From Salinisphaera sp. UBA6602 (GTDB lineage: Bacteria > Pseudomonadota > Gammaproteobacteria > Nevskiales > Salinisphaeraceae): 9,855 nucleotides of DNA. Of the stretch, positions 1-5,773 are shown piece by piece. The notes below the pieces were generated by a model, which was not told the origin of the DNA, ran no database searches, and worked only from the letters and a program-made list of their open reading frames with translations. Both the position numbers and the translations under genes were made by a program. Location: assembly GCA_002433465.1 (NCBI GenBank), contig DJIE01000181.1:1-9855 (forward strand), read 5' to 3'. Each line of letters opens with the position of its first letter. Within the stretch, counting starts at the first letter, position 1.

Positions 1-26
1 CGAGGAAGCCCCGGCATCGCAAAGTC

Positions 27-44
27 CCGCCACGACCGTGGCGG
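27..44. repeat. Short perfect hairpin
   Basis: CCGCCAC (27-33) and GTGGCGG (38-44) are a 7-bp inverted repeat around the loop GACC. No T tract follows, so it does not look like a complete intrinsic terminator. It lies just before the recognisable part of the reductase pseudogene, and its role is unknown. Confidence 0.35.
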
Positions 45-71
45 CCCGGTAGCCGCGGCCGAACGAGGAGG

Positions 72-532
72 TCGCGAGCCGGCGAGGCGGCCAGTCAACG
101 CGTGGCGACAAACCTGGCGGTTGATGATGAAGTGCCCGTCGAAGGGCCCTACGGCACTTCGTTTCTGCGCGAAAACATGCCGGCCCGATCGTGGGAACGG
201 CGCTTGCCCGTGGGCTGCAACAGCCCATCCACATCGACCAAGGCGTTCGCACAGCGCGCGATCTGTACTTCGACGGGCATTTTGAAGCGTTGGCCGAACG
301 CCATGCTAACGTTGTCCGAGGCGACAGCGACTGGAGCGTGGCGCACCGGCTGGGTCACTGACGCCGTGGGCCAGGATCTGGCCGATCTCGACAGCTGGAA
401 ATCTTACGTCGCGGGCCGCCCGCCATGGTCGACGCGCCGCAGGACCTGCTAACCCAACGTGGTCTGAGGGCCGGCGGTCTGCACGCGGACGCGTTTTTCA
501 TCCCGGAAACTGGCTCGGCGGTCGAAGCCTGA
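72..532 (+). pseudogene. Broken FAD/NAD-binding ferredoxin reductase
   Basis: Fragments in two frames join into the C-terminal half of a ferredoxin-NAD(P)H reductase of the type that passes electrons to oxygenases. Frame 1 (to about 175) gives a flavin-domain end with EGPYGTSFLRE. The reading then jumps to GLQQPIHIDQGVRTARDLYF (about 194-310), to LSEATATGAWRTGWVTDAVG (about 307-410), and finally to PAMVDAPQDLLTQRG...DAFFIPETG ending at TGA 530-532. At the first break (near 190) the usual glycine-rich NAD loop (AVAGGTGLAPM-like) is missing, so the lesion is a deletion and not only a slip. At the last break GPPAMV is restored by adding one C in the run near 414-421. Any N-terminal 2Fe-2S domain would lie left of the window. 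The family assignment is by recognised sequence pattern. The gene is surely non-functional as read. Confidence 0.7.
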
Positions 533-565
533 CCGGTCGAGCCCCCTTTGAGGCATGAGGCGATC

Positions 566-1045
566 ATGAACATAGGCCAAGCCGCCGAAGCATCCGGTAT
601 CTCCGCGAAGATGATCCGCTACTACGAGCGGGTGAATCTCATCCCGCCCGTAGGCCGCACCGAATCCGGCTATCGCGTCTATACCGATGCCGACATTCAC
701 ACCCTGAAGTTTATCCAGCGGGCGCGAAGCCTTGGTTTTTCCGTCAAGCAGATGCACGAGCTGGTGTCCCTCTGGCGCGACCGCAGTCGCAGCAGCGCCA
801 ACGTCAAGTCCGTGGCTCTGGCGCACGTGGCCGAACTCGAAGACAAGATCGAAGCGCTGAATTCCATGCGGGAGACGCTGCAGCATCTGGCTGAGCACTG
901 CCGCGGCGATCACCGGCCGGATTGTCCCATCATCGAGGGCCTGTCCGAGGGAGAGCAGCCGCCCGAGCCGCCGCAAAATACGAACCGGCGGCGCATGCGT
1001 GCACCCGCGGGCGGCCGCCGATCGGGCGTTAACACAAGCCCCTGA
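566..1045 (+). CDS. cueR: Copper-responsive MerR-family regulator CueR
   Basis: A cytoplasmic transcription activator sensing Cu(I)/Ag(I), 159 residues. The N-terminal winged helix-turn-helix has the MerR signature MIRYYER at residues 16-22 and the wing GYRVY at 35-39, followed by a long dimerisation helix (about 78-111). The metal loop contains Cys112 and Cys120 (C-x7-C) followed by PII, and residue 77 is Ser. All three match the numbering of E. coli CueR, where Ser77 goes with selectivity for monovalent ions, so a copper/silver sensor is preferred over ZntR or MerR types. The ATG at 566 is chosen because GAGG (557-560) lies five bases upstream; an in-frame TTG at 548 adds six residues without a ribosome site. 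The tail after residue 128 is longer than in E. coli CueR and rich in Pro/Arg. No clear CueR operator (19-bp spaced promoter with dyad) was seen nearby, and the expected copper-exporter target is absent from the window. Confidence 0.92.
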   Translation: MNIGQAAEASGISAKMIRYYERVNLIPPVGRTESGYRVYTDADIHTLKFIQRARSLGFSVKQMHELVSLWRDRSRSSANVKSVALAHVAELEDKIEALNSMRETLQHLAEHCRGDHRPDCPIIEGLSEGEQPPEPPQNTNRRRMRAPAGGRRSGVNTSP

Positions 1046-1074
1046 CCGCGCCGTAAATAGCCGGGCTAGATCCC

Positions 1075-1103
1075 TTGCTGCAACAAATGTCGCTACCGAA
1101 TAT
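1075..1103 (+). promoter_or_regulatory. Possible sigma70 promoter before the DUF4396 remnant
   Basis: TTGCTG (1075-1080) and GAATAT (1098-1103) are separated by 17 bases, 17 bases upstream of the ATG at 1121. The match to consensus is moderate and no dyad for CueR is visible between the boxes. Weak evidence. Confidence 0.25.
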
Positions 1104-1120
1104 GGGACCGTGAGTCACCG

Positions 1121-1584
1121 ATGAATTCGACATCGCACCACACGCACACCGGCGGCGCTTCTTTGAACCAGACCGCACTCAGTGCAACCATATACTGCCT
1201 GAGCGGCTGCGCTATTGCTGAGGTGGTTGGCATGGTTACGGGGTTCGGTCGCAACTATCGCGATTGCGGTTGTTCTCGCGTTCTTTTTTGGCTATTTCCT
1301 GACCATGCTGCAGCTGCTGCTCCGAGCCGGGTTCACTTTCTTTGAGCGCCTCGCTCAAACTCACTCTGGCCGCCGATACCGCGTCGATCGCGATCACGGA
1401 GACAGTGGATAATCTCATGATGTTGGTCATCCCCGGCGCGATGGCGGCTGGTGTGGCCTCACTATTGTTCTGCATCAGTATTGTGCTGGCATTGCTTATC
1501 GCCGGTGCCGCAGCGTTCCCCGTTAACCGCTAGCTGATCGCCCGTGGCAAAGCGCATGCTGTGGCCAAGCGCCCCATTGATTAA
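1121..1584 (+). pseudogene. Frameshifted DUF4396 membrane protein
   Basis: Three reading frames in sequence reconstruct one small integral membrane protein of about 154 residues that I recognise as DUF4396-like. Frame one starts at ATG 1121 with a His-rich N-terminus, then LNQTALSATIYCLSGCAIAE. Frame two (about 1240-1340) holds a membrane helix with VATIAIAVVLAFFFGYFLTM. Frame three (from about 1342) holds SLKLTLAADTASIAITETVD and MLVIPGAMAAGV, then a final hydrophobic helix ending FPVNR. A TAG at 1531-1533 stands where the family normally has Trp (FPVNRWLIARG-like), and the frame continues LIARGKAHAV to TAA 1582-1584. Two frameshifts plus one nonsense change make function improbable. The family has no established biochemical role, though copies are found near metal-resistance genes, which fits the adjacent cueR. 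Confidence 0.75.
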
Positions 1585-1601
1585 AAACAGTCGCTCGGCG
1601 A

Positions 1602-1972
1602 TCAAAACCGCTGCGAACGCTGGACGAGGCTTAGCGTATGATTTTCTCCGTTTCGTGAGTTGGCCCAGAAAGGCGGCTGACCGCATTGATTGGTCAGCCG
1701 GTCGGTTGGTGGGACGATCAGATAGAGTACGCTGGCGATCGCGATATTCAGATACAGCACGTTCGCGATCTTGACGTCACCCACGAGTGGCCGACACGAA
1801 TCAGCTCGGCCGCATTAGACAGCACCTTTATATTCTTGGTCCGTGTGTCGAGCTTGCTGCCGAGGCGCGACGACGCCGCCTGATAGACCGCCCGCAGCTC
1901 CTCATCATTCTGGCGGGGCCCAAGGTCCGCCGGAGCGCCCAGGTAGTTCCGCAGATCTTAGCTCTCTTGCAT
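1602..1972 (-). pseudogene. Broken small membrane protein, unknown family
   Basis: On the minus strand an ATG at 1970-1972 is preceded by AAGGA at nine bases. It reads MQES, hits TAA (1958-1960), then continues in the same frame without interruption as DLRNYLGAPADLGPRQNDEE, then QAASSRLGSKLDTRTKNIKV and LSNAAELIRVG. Near 1785 the frame changes, and the adjacent frame continues as GDVKIANVLYLNIAIASVLY followed by LIVPPTDRLT and on to a stop at 1602. The reconstruction is a soluble, probably helical N-terminal half followed by one membrane helix (roughly residues 68-86) and a short tail, about 120 residues in all. One nonsense codon and one frameshift separate it from an intact gene. I do not recognise the family. 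Coherent composition across both breaks and the ribosome site are the reasons for treating it as a former gene rather than noise. Confidence 0.4.
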
Positions 1973-2123
1973 GAACCCAGTTCCTTGCTCGATTGGTCGT
2001 GAACGCATCAATTCCGCTTGTTCTACCTGCCAGAGTCCAACGCTAGGGGCTGTCACGATCGATGCCCTCGTGGGGTATATACGGCGTCCGAGGGACAGGC
2101 ACCGCAAGACCCCGGTAGCCATG

Positions 2124-2144
2124 CGCTCGTGCGAGCGATAATAT
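2124..2144 (+). promoter_or_regulatory. Candidate operator and -10 box of the Xre-RES operon
   Basis: CGCTCG-TG-CGAGCG (2124-2137) is a perfect inverted repeat of 6-bp arms. It directly abuts a -10-like GATAAT/TAATAT (2137-2144), about 37 bases before the antitoxin ATG. No good -35 is visible, as would be expected for a weak or repressed promoter. Autoregulation of Xre-type antitoxins through palindromes at their own promoter is known, so this is the likely operator. Not tested here. Confidence 0.4.
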
Positions 2145-2180
2145 AGGCTCATGTGAACGCATCGCGTTTGGAGCCTTTCT

Positions 2181-2609
2181 ATGGAAGACATCACTGCCGT
2201 TGAACGCGTGCTCGGATTCGAACACTCCGAACGCTCATCCGTGCTGCTCATGGCTGAGCGCATCCAGCGCGGGTTCCCGGTCAACACGCTCATGCATCTG
2301 CAACGCGCGGTGGCACCCGGAGACAAGGGGTTCGTGCACCGCATTGTCGCGCGGCCCACGCTTCAGCGACGGCGCAAGATGCGGCAACCCCTCAATCCTC
2401 ACGACAGCGAGAAGGCGCATCGCGTTGCGCGAGCCTGGACGGCCGCGGTTCGTGTCTACCAGGACGATGAAACCGCCCGTGCCTTTCTCGAGCGCAAACA
2501 CCCCTTGTTCGACGACCAGGCGCCGATGGCAGTCGCGATGCAGAACAGCGCCGGTCTGGAAGCCGTTGAGGATCTGCTGGGACGTCTGGAGCATGGCAGC
2601 GCCTTGTGA
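2181..2609 (+). CDS. Xre/MbcA/ParS-type antitoxin (DUF2384)
   Basis: Antitoxin of a type II Xre-RES module, 142 residues. The N-terminal half is a helical Xre-like region (LLMAERIQRGFPVNTLMHL near residues 22-40), expected to bind DNA and repress the operon. The C-terminal part is the MbcA/ParS toxin-binding domain: a helical block (about 75-105) and the characteristic end AVEDLLGRLEHG at 128-139, which in related complexes inserts near the toxin active site and blocks NAD access. ATG 2181 is preceded by GGAG with six to seven bases spacing. Its TGA (2607-2609) overlaps the GTG start of the downstream toxin, so the two are translationally coupled. The usual length is about 140-150 residues, so this copy looks complete. 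A palindrome at 2124-2137 is the likely autoregulatory site. Confidence 0.85.
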   Translation: MEDITAVERVLGFEHSERSSVLLMAERIQRGFPVNTLMHLQRAVAPGDKGFVHRIVARPTLQRRRKMRQPLNPHDSEKAHRVARAWTAAVRVYQDDETARAFLERKHPLFDDQAPMAVAMQNSAGLEAVEDLLGRLEHGSAL

Positions 2610-3088
2610 GCGGCCAGCGACTCGATCGAACGCTGTATGCGTATCGAATCGGCGACCCGGACGGGCGCTATCCCATCTTCGACGGCACCGGTTCGACTAT
2701 CGCGCCGGGGCGATGGAACACGATGACTACCCCCGTCATCTACGCCGGCGAGCACTACTCGACGTCGATGCTCGAAAAGCTCGTTCATGCGAACGGGCTC
2801 ATGCCACCGAACCAGCACTACATCGAGATCACGCTGCCGGGCGGCTTGTCCTACGAGATCGTGACCAAGGATGCGCTGCCCGGTTGGGACACGGCATTGC
2901 CCACGGTCGCCCGCGAGTTCGGCCACGACTGGGTAAAGGGGCGTCGAAGCGCAATACTCATCGCGCCGTCGTTCGTGGCCCGGATCGAGTCGAACATCCT
3001 GATCAACCCGGCGCATTCCGAGTGCGCGCAGATCGAGCACACATTGCCCGCGCCGATCTGGTGGGATCGCAGGCTTTTCAGTGCTTGA
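2606..3088 (+). CDS. RES-domain toxin, NAD-consuming (MbcT/ParT-like)
   Basis: Toxin partner of the upstream antitoxin, 160 residues, cytosolic. RES toxins deplete or modify through NAD+ (NAD phosphorolysis or hydrolysis in MbcT/Res; ADP-ribosylation of Prs in ParT), leading to growth arrest. Visible family marks are a leading LYAYRIG (residues 10-16), the conserved Arg36 in APGRWNT, YAGEH followed by Glu57 in STSMLEKLVHA, Ser122 in IAPSF, and the NPAHSE stretch (134-139). The Arg, Glu and Ser that name the family are therefore all present and the toxin should be active if expressed. Translation starts at GTG 2606 inside the antitoxin stop (GTGA overlap), which gives a tight gene order typical of these modules. 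The precise enzymatic outcome (phosphorylase, hydrolase or transferase) cannot be told from sequence. Confidence 0.88.
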   Translation: MSGQRLDRTLYAYRIGDPDGRYPIFDGTGSTIAPGRWNTMTTPVIYAGEHYSTSMLEKLVHANGLMPPNQHYIEITLPGGLSYEIVTKDALPGWDTALPTVAREFGHDWVKGRRSAILIAPSFVARIESNILINPAHSECAQIEHTLPAPIWWDRRLFSA

Positions 3089-3142
3089 TCGTCATCCAGT
3101 GCAGTGGCTCAGATGGGGCCGGGCGGCGCGGAGGTCGATCGC

Positions 3143-3399
3143 TTGAGTGAATCGACGCGAATCACGCAAGTCATTGAGCCAACCTGCGATCTCAGGCCCG
3201 TCAGCGCAGATGAAAAAGGCCACCGCAGCGTCTACTACTCGATCGACGATGCTCAGCGGCTGCTGCCGCTGGTGCCGGCTGTCTGCTGGCGATCGTTCAG
3301 GCGACCATCGATACCCGTAACGCCACCGTGCGCTATACGGCGAAGGCGTCCGCGATCGGGTCCTCGGATTGGCTGGCCGGAAAAGAGCCCACCATCTAA
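3143..3399 (+). pseudogene. Frameshifted small gene, unknown family
   Basis: A strong ribosome site, GGAGGT (3130-3135), precedes a TTG start at 3143 by seven bases. The frame reads LSESTRITQVIEPTCDLRPV, then SADEKGHRSVYYSIDDAQRL and LPLVPA. Around 3275-3290 the coherent reading moves to the adjacent frame as GCLLAIVQATIDTRNATVRY then TAKASAIGSSDWLAGKEPTI, ending at TAA 3397-3399. The joined product would be about 85 residues. I do not recognise it. It lies between two toxin-antitoxin modules, 55 bases after the RES toxin. The alternative is that only the first part is translated, giving a longer run-on to 3472. Confidence 0.4.
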
Positions 3400-3408
3400 C
3401 AGGACAAG

Positions 3409-3443
3409 GCAGACCGAGGCGGTTCGGCGATTGCCGTTCCGCT
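3409..3443. repeat. Imperfect 34-bp palindrome between genes
   Basis: A GGCGGTTCGGC-type arm and a GCCGTTCCGC-type arm face each other around GATT, with outer CCGAG/TTCGG also largely complementary (a few mismatches). A short CTTTCCC follows. It could act as a weak terminator for the upstream remnant or as a regulatory hairpin before fitAB. Confidence 0.3.
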
Positions 3444-3479
3444 TCGGCTTTCCCGTGCGCGCTAGCGATTGATGGATTA

Positions 3480-3515
3480 TGCTGGCACTGCGAGCAATGC
3501 GCAGGAGTGCTAGCA
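3480..3515 (+). promoter_or_regulatory. Candidate FitA operator
   Basis: Three similar boxes, TGCTGGCA (3480-3487), TGCGAGCA (3489-3496) and TGCTAGCA (3508-3515), precede the fitA start. They resemble the TGCTATCA/TGATAGCA half-sites known for Neisseria FitA. The second and third boxes are 19 bases centre to centre, close to the known half-site separation. TATGCT (3478-3483) could serve as a -10. Autoregulation is inferred. Confidence 0.35.
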
Positions 3516-3749
3516 GTGTCAGCCGTCACCATTCGCAACCTTTCCGAAGAAACCCACCGTGCGCTCAAGGTGCGGGCTGCAAAGCACGGCCGCAGCATGG
3601 AAGCTGAACTGCGCGCCATTCTCGAAAATGCCGTGCGCCCGAAGACGCGCCTCGGCACAGCGCTCGCCGAGTTCGGCCGGGAAATGGGCGGCGTGGAGTT
3701 GCCAACGAACCGCGACGATTCACCCCTCGAGCCAGCGACGTTCGAGTGA
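3516..3749 (+). CDS. fitA: FitA/VapB-type ribbon-helix-helix antitoxin
   Basis: A 77-residue antitoxin of the FitA (StbC-like) family. The N-terminal ribbon-helix-helix is clear: a strand at residues 4-8 (VTIRN), helix A SEETHRALKVRAAKHG (10-25) and helix B starting RSMEAELRAILENAV (26-40). The C-terminal stretch, acidic and Pro-rich (from about 45), is the arm that would wrap the FitB toxin and occupy its active site. GTG 3516 is chosen because AGGAG (3503-3507) lies eight bases upstream and the RHH strand begins immediately; longer in-frame starts upstream would add residues unlike the family. Its TGA overlaps the toxin start (GTGA). It should be functional as a DNA binder even though its partner is frameshifted, so it may persist as an orphan repressor or cross-neutraliser. 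Confidence 0.88.
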   Translation: MSAVTIRNLSEETHRALKVRAAKHGRSMEAELRAILENAVRPKTRLGTALAEFGREMGGVELPTNRDDSPLEPATFE

Positions 3750-4164
3750 TCATTCTCGATACCAACGTCGTCTCAGAACCCATGAAGCCCCAGGCGAACC
3801 CGCTGGTAAAGCAGTGGCTGGACCGCCAGGACCCCGAGACGCTCTACCTTACGGCCGTCAACCTGGCTGAACTGTTGGCGGGGGTAGAGCAGATGTCGGT
3901 AGGCCAACGCCAGAATGATCTGTGGCATGGCCTGACCCGTTTGTTACGGGCGTTGTTCGACCAGCGCATTTTGCCGTTCGACCAGCGGGAGGCCGAGGTG
4001 TTCGCTCAGATGAGCGCAACGGTCAGGGCCAGCGGCCGTGTATTGCCTATGGCTGATGGTCAGATCGCCGCGATTGCCGCGACGCACGTTTCAGCGTGGC
4101 CACGCGCGACATCGAGCCGTTCGAGGCTGCCGGGGTGCCCGTTATCAATCCGTGGGCCGAGTAG
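3746..4164 (+). pseudogene. fitB: FitB/VapC PIN-domain toxin, frameshifted near C-terminus
   Basis: A PIN-domain ribonuclease toxin. The first 114 residues are intact, with Asp5 (ILDTNV), Glu42 (NLAELLAGVE) and Asp104 (ADGQIAAIA), the same positions as catalytic residues of Neisseria FitB. After His114 the reading should continue as RFSVATRDIEPFEAAGVPVI then NPWAE to TAG 4162-4164 (139 residues, normal for the family). One C is missing near 4087 (CACGT where CACCGT is expected), so translation instead runs through an unrelated Arg/Ser-rich tail to 4183. The fourth acidic residue, Asp122 in ATRD, and the last strand are thus lost. The protein as encoded (145 residues) is probably inactive or unstable. 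A single-base sequencing error would restore it completely. Starts at GTG 3746 overlapping fitA. Confidence 0.82.
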
Positions 4165-4210
4165 GGCGGCGTTCGGCGTATGAAGGCCATGACCGCCACG
4201 AGTGATACCC

Positions 4211-4582
4211 ATGTGCAGCTCAGCCCCCGCTGATCCCAAACCGGCGTGCGCGGAGTGCCAAGAACCGCTGGTGCTCGAGGATGCATCGGGCGACTACTAT
4301 TACTGGCGCTATCGTGAGCCTTTCTGCAAGGGCGCACGCGTGATGGCACGCAGCGAGCAACACTCCGAGGGATACTGAAGTCAGTGGCGAAACGGGCGCA
4401 TCTATCGCGCCGCGATCACGGAAGCACGGCGTCGCGCTTTCGATGAAGGTGACGCCGAGCGGCAGGGCACATTCAAGCCCTCTATCGGCGAGTTGTTTTC
4501 GAGCCTATGTCGTCGACTGCCGGCAAATCACCGTACGCTGATTTCGACATTCCCAAAGCATCCGACCATCGCGGTCTGCTGA
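4211..4582 (+). pseudogene. Small Cys-containing ORF with in-frame TGA
   Basis: ATG 4211 opens a 55-codon frame with a C-x2-C pair (PACAECQEPL, residues 12-21), an aromatic stretch SGDYYYWRYREPFC and then TGA at 4376-4378. The same frame remains open after the stop and stays protein-like: SQWRNGRIYRAAITEARRRA, then FDEGDAERQGTFKPSIGELF and beyond to TGA 4580-4582. The two halves may be one gene of about 120 residues interrupted by a nonsense codon (TGG to TGA is the simplest change), or only the 55-residue protein is made. No ribosome site stands out. The Cys pair plus a later Cys suggests a metal-binding knuckle, but I do not recognise the family. Its end overlaps the 3' end of the minus-strand gene. 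Confidence 0.3.
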
Positions 4583-4893
4583 GCCCGGTTTGTATCGAAC
4601 GCTACAGCGAGGAAATCGACCGTCTTGTCTGATTGGTCGTAGCGCGGCTCACCAGCGAGCTCTAGCGAAGCGACCTCGGCGCTACGGTCATGCTGCTTGA
4701 GGTGGCGCACGATATGCGATCGCAGTGCCGCCTTAGTCATGTCGCGACACTCCACATCGAATTGACCCCGCAATCCCGCATCGATATGTGCGGCCACGGG
4801 CAGGACGCAGGCTACGAGCACGAAGAAGCCGAGTACAGCCAGGATAAAGGCGAGTACGGTCGTTACCAGGGCGTTGGAGACCCGGCGAAGCAT
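4528..4893 (-). CDS. Single-span membrane protein, unknown function
   Basis: A 121-residue minus-strand protein with a short basic N-terminus (MLRRVSN), one long hydrophobic segment (about residues 8-35: ALVTTVLAFILAVLGFFVLV and on) and a polar C-terminal domain of about 85 residues that would face the periplasm. That domain has two cysteines (VECRD and VGCFG) that could pair. LVAC at 26-29 resembles a lipobox, so a lipoprotein is an alternative, although the hydrophobic run continues past the Cys, which favours a membrane anchor. ATG 4893 gives a sensible topology; an in-frame TTG at 4974 adds 27 polar residues. Neither has a good ribosome site. No family recognised. It stands alone, convergent with the ORF ending at 4582. 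Confidence 0.5.
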   Translation of the reverse strand: MLRRVSNALVTTVLAFILAVLGFFVLVACVLPVAAHIDAGLRGQFDVECRDMTKAALRSHIVRHLKQHDRSAEVASLELAGEPRYDQSDKTVDFLAVAFDTNRAQQTAMVGCFGNVEISVR

Positions 4894-4974
4894 AGAAGAA
4901 CTGTGGCGGTCGGCTACACGGTCGGGGCAACTCGGTGGGTCGGTCGGGGTAAATAGTTGTAGTGCGCTCAGCAA

Positions 4975-5300
4975 CCGGTACGCGGTTTAAAAAGGACCCA
5001 GCCTCACTATGACCCTTCTACAAAATTTCCAGTTTGTCAGACTCAGCCGTAAGCGATCCAAGAGCCATTCGTTGAACCGTTGCTAGAAACGTGGGGGGAT
5101 GACGCCGAAAAGGCGATTCTGCATCTGCGTATTTCTGGGCTTCCAGCGCCCTAACAGCCTGCGCTGACGGTACCCAAGGCATAAAGAGCCATATAGTTGA
5201 CCGAGGGCGGTAGTAATACTCGATGAGGAAGGGGCAGGCCCCGTCTATCGCTCGCGGGTTTGCTACTCTTAACTATCGAAGTACGTCGCGGAGACCTGCT
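4975..5300. other. Intergenic tract, nothing firm
   Basis: About 325 bases between a minus-strand and a plus-strand small membrane gene. Only very short frames are present (for example 25 codons from ATG 5010). GGGGC-AG-GCCCC (5231-5242) is a small hairpin without a T run. The divergent genes on either side imply promoters here, but I found no convincing -35/-10 pair; TTGACC at 5197 has no -10 at proper distance. Confidence 0.3.
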
Positions 5301-5471
5301 ATGGCGACCTATGTGATCCTGGCGATCCAGCTCCTTGCCGTTCTTCTGGGCCTTGGAGTTCTGTATATCTCAGTGATTTCCAAGCGCGAGGAACAGCAGG
5401 AACGTTTGCGCAAAGATCAGTCTTCGAAGCATTCACACTTCGTCGATTGTAAGTCCCGACCTGGACGCTAG
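5301..5471 (+). CDS. Small single-span membrane protein
   Basis: A 56-residue protein starting at ATG 5301, preceded by GGAG eight to nine bases upstream. Residues 4-26 form one membrane helix (YVILAIQLLAVLLGLGVLYI and on), followed by a charged, probably cytoplasmic tail KREEQQERLRKDQ (28-40). A longer in-frame start at 5223 would add 26 Arg-rich residues and put the helix in the middle, which is less likely. Small proteins of this form are often regulators or accessory subunits of membrane complexes, but there is no recognisable family and the neighbours give no hint. Confidence 0.45.
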   Translation: MATYVILAIQLLAVLLGLGVLYISVISKREEQQERLRKDQSSKHSHFVDCKSRPGR

Positions 5472-5700
5472 CAGAAGATCGATCCGGCGCACTGGTGTGT
5501 CTCGGGTTTTTCGGGCCAGCAAACTTAGTAGCGGCGCGTCCAATCCCTGATAGCGTTACTTTTATCTCGCGCGCAGTCCTTACAGCGCCTCGGCACGCAT
5601 CAGTCGCAAACGTTTCGAGTCCACCGATTAGTAAGTGACTACTCTTCTAACCCTCGCCATAGCTCGTGGGCTGTTCCTCATATCGAATGAGCGCCGGTAG
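5472..5700. other. Intergenic tract, no gene seen
   Basis: No frame with coding character on either strand. It contains a short hairpin TAGT-aagtg-ACTA near 5630 and no T-rich terminator. It leads directly into the two GC-rich palindromes. Confidence 0.3.
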
Positions 5701-5702
5701 TG

Positions 5703-5738
5703 CCCGACTGGGCCCCGGCAGGGGCCCAGTCGGGGCCC
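5703..5738. repeat. GC-rich palindrome A (covarying pair)
   Basis: CCCGACTGGGCCCC (5703-5716) and GGGGCCCAGTCGGG (5721-5734) are perfect 14-bp inverted arms around GGCA, and a further GGGCCC closes the unit. It contains the 18-base core GGGCCCCGGCAGGGGCCC (5710-5727), shared with palindrome B except for one base. The outer stem here is GACT/AGTC. Three GGGCCC sites fall within it. No T run follows, so a plain terminator is unlikely. Confidence 0.85.
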
Positions 5739-5773
5739 TAAGACGGCCGATTCGAACCACGCTAAACGCAAAA

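Noticed and set aside
1740..1750. Scattered GCGATCGC-like words as a HIP1-type repeat
   Set aside because: They occur at only a few positions and are expected in GC-rich DNA.
1958..2359. A 133-codon minus-strand frame overlapping the antitoxin start
   Set aside because: Most of it is antisense to the Xre-type antitoxin and its promoter. Only its last few codons (MQES) were retained, as the likely start of the broken gene below it.
2200..3150. A 316-codon open frame across the antitoxin and toxin genes
   Set aside because: It is out of frame with two clearly recognisable genes, Arg/Ser/Pro-rich, and lacks any domain; it is an artefact of GC-rich codon use.
3092..3658. A 188-codon minus-strand frame across fitA and its upstream region
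   Set aside because: It runs opposite the well-supported fitA gene and is compositionally biased (Arg, Ser, Pro) with no recognisable motif.
4376..4378. TGA read as selenocysteine
   Set aside because: No SECIS-like hairpin directly after it, no selenoprotein family resemblance, and other nonsense codons nearby make ordinary decay the simpler reading.
5750..5765. GATTCGAACC, resembling a tRNA T-loop on the minus strand (a possible att site)
   Set aside because: The flanking bases do not form a T-stem or acceptor stem, and no integrase or second copy is seen, so it is probably chance around TTCGAA.
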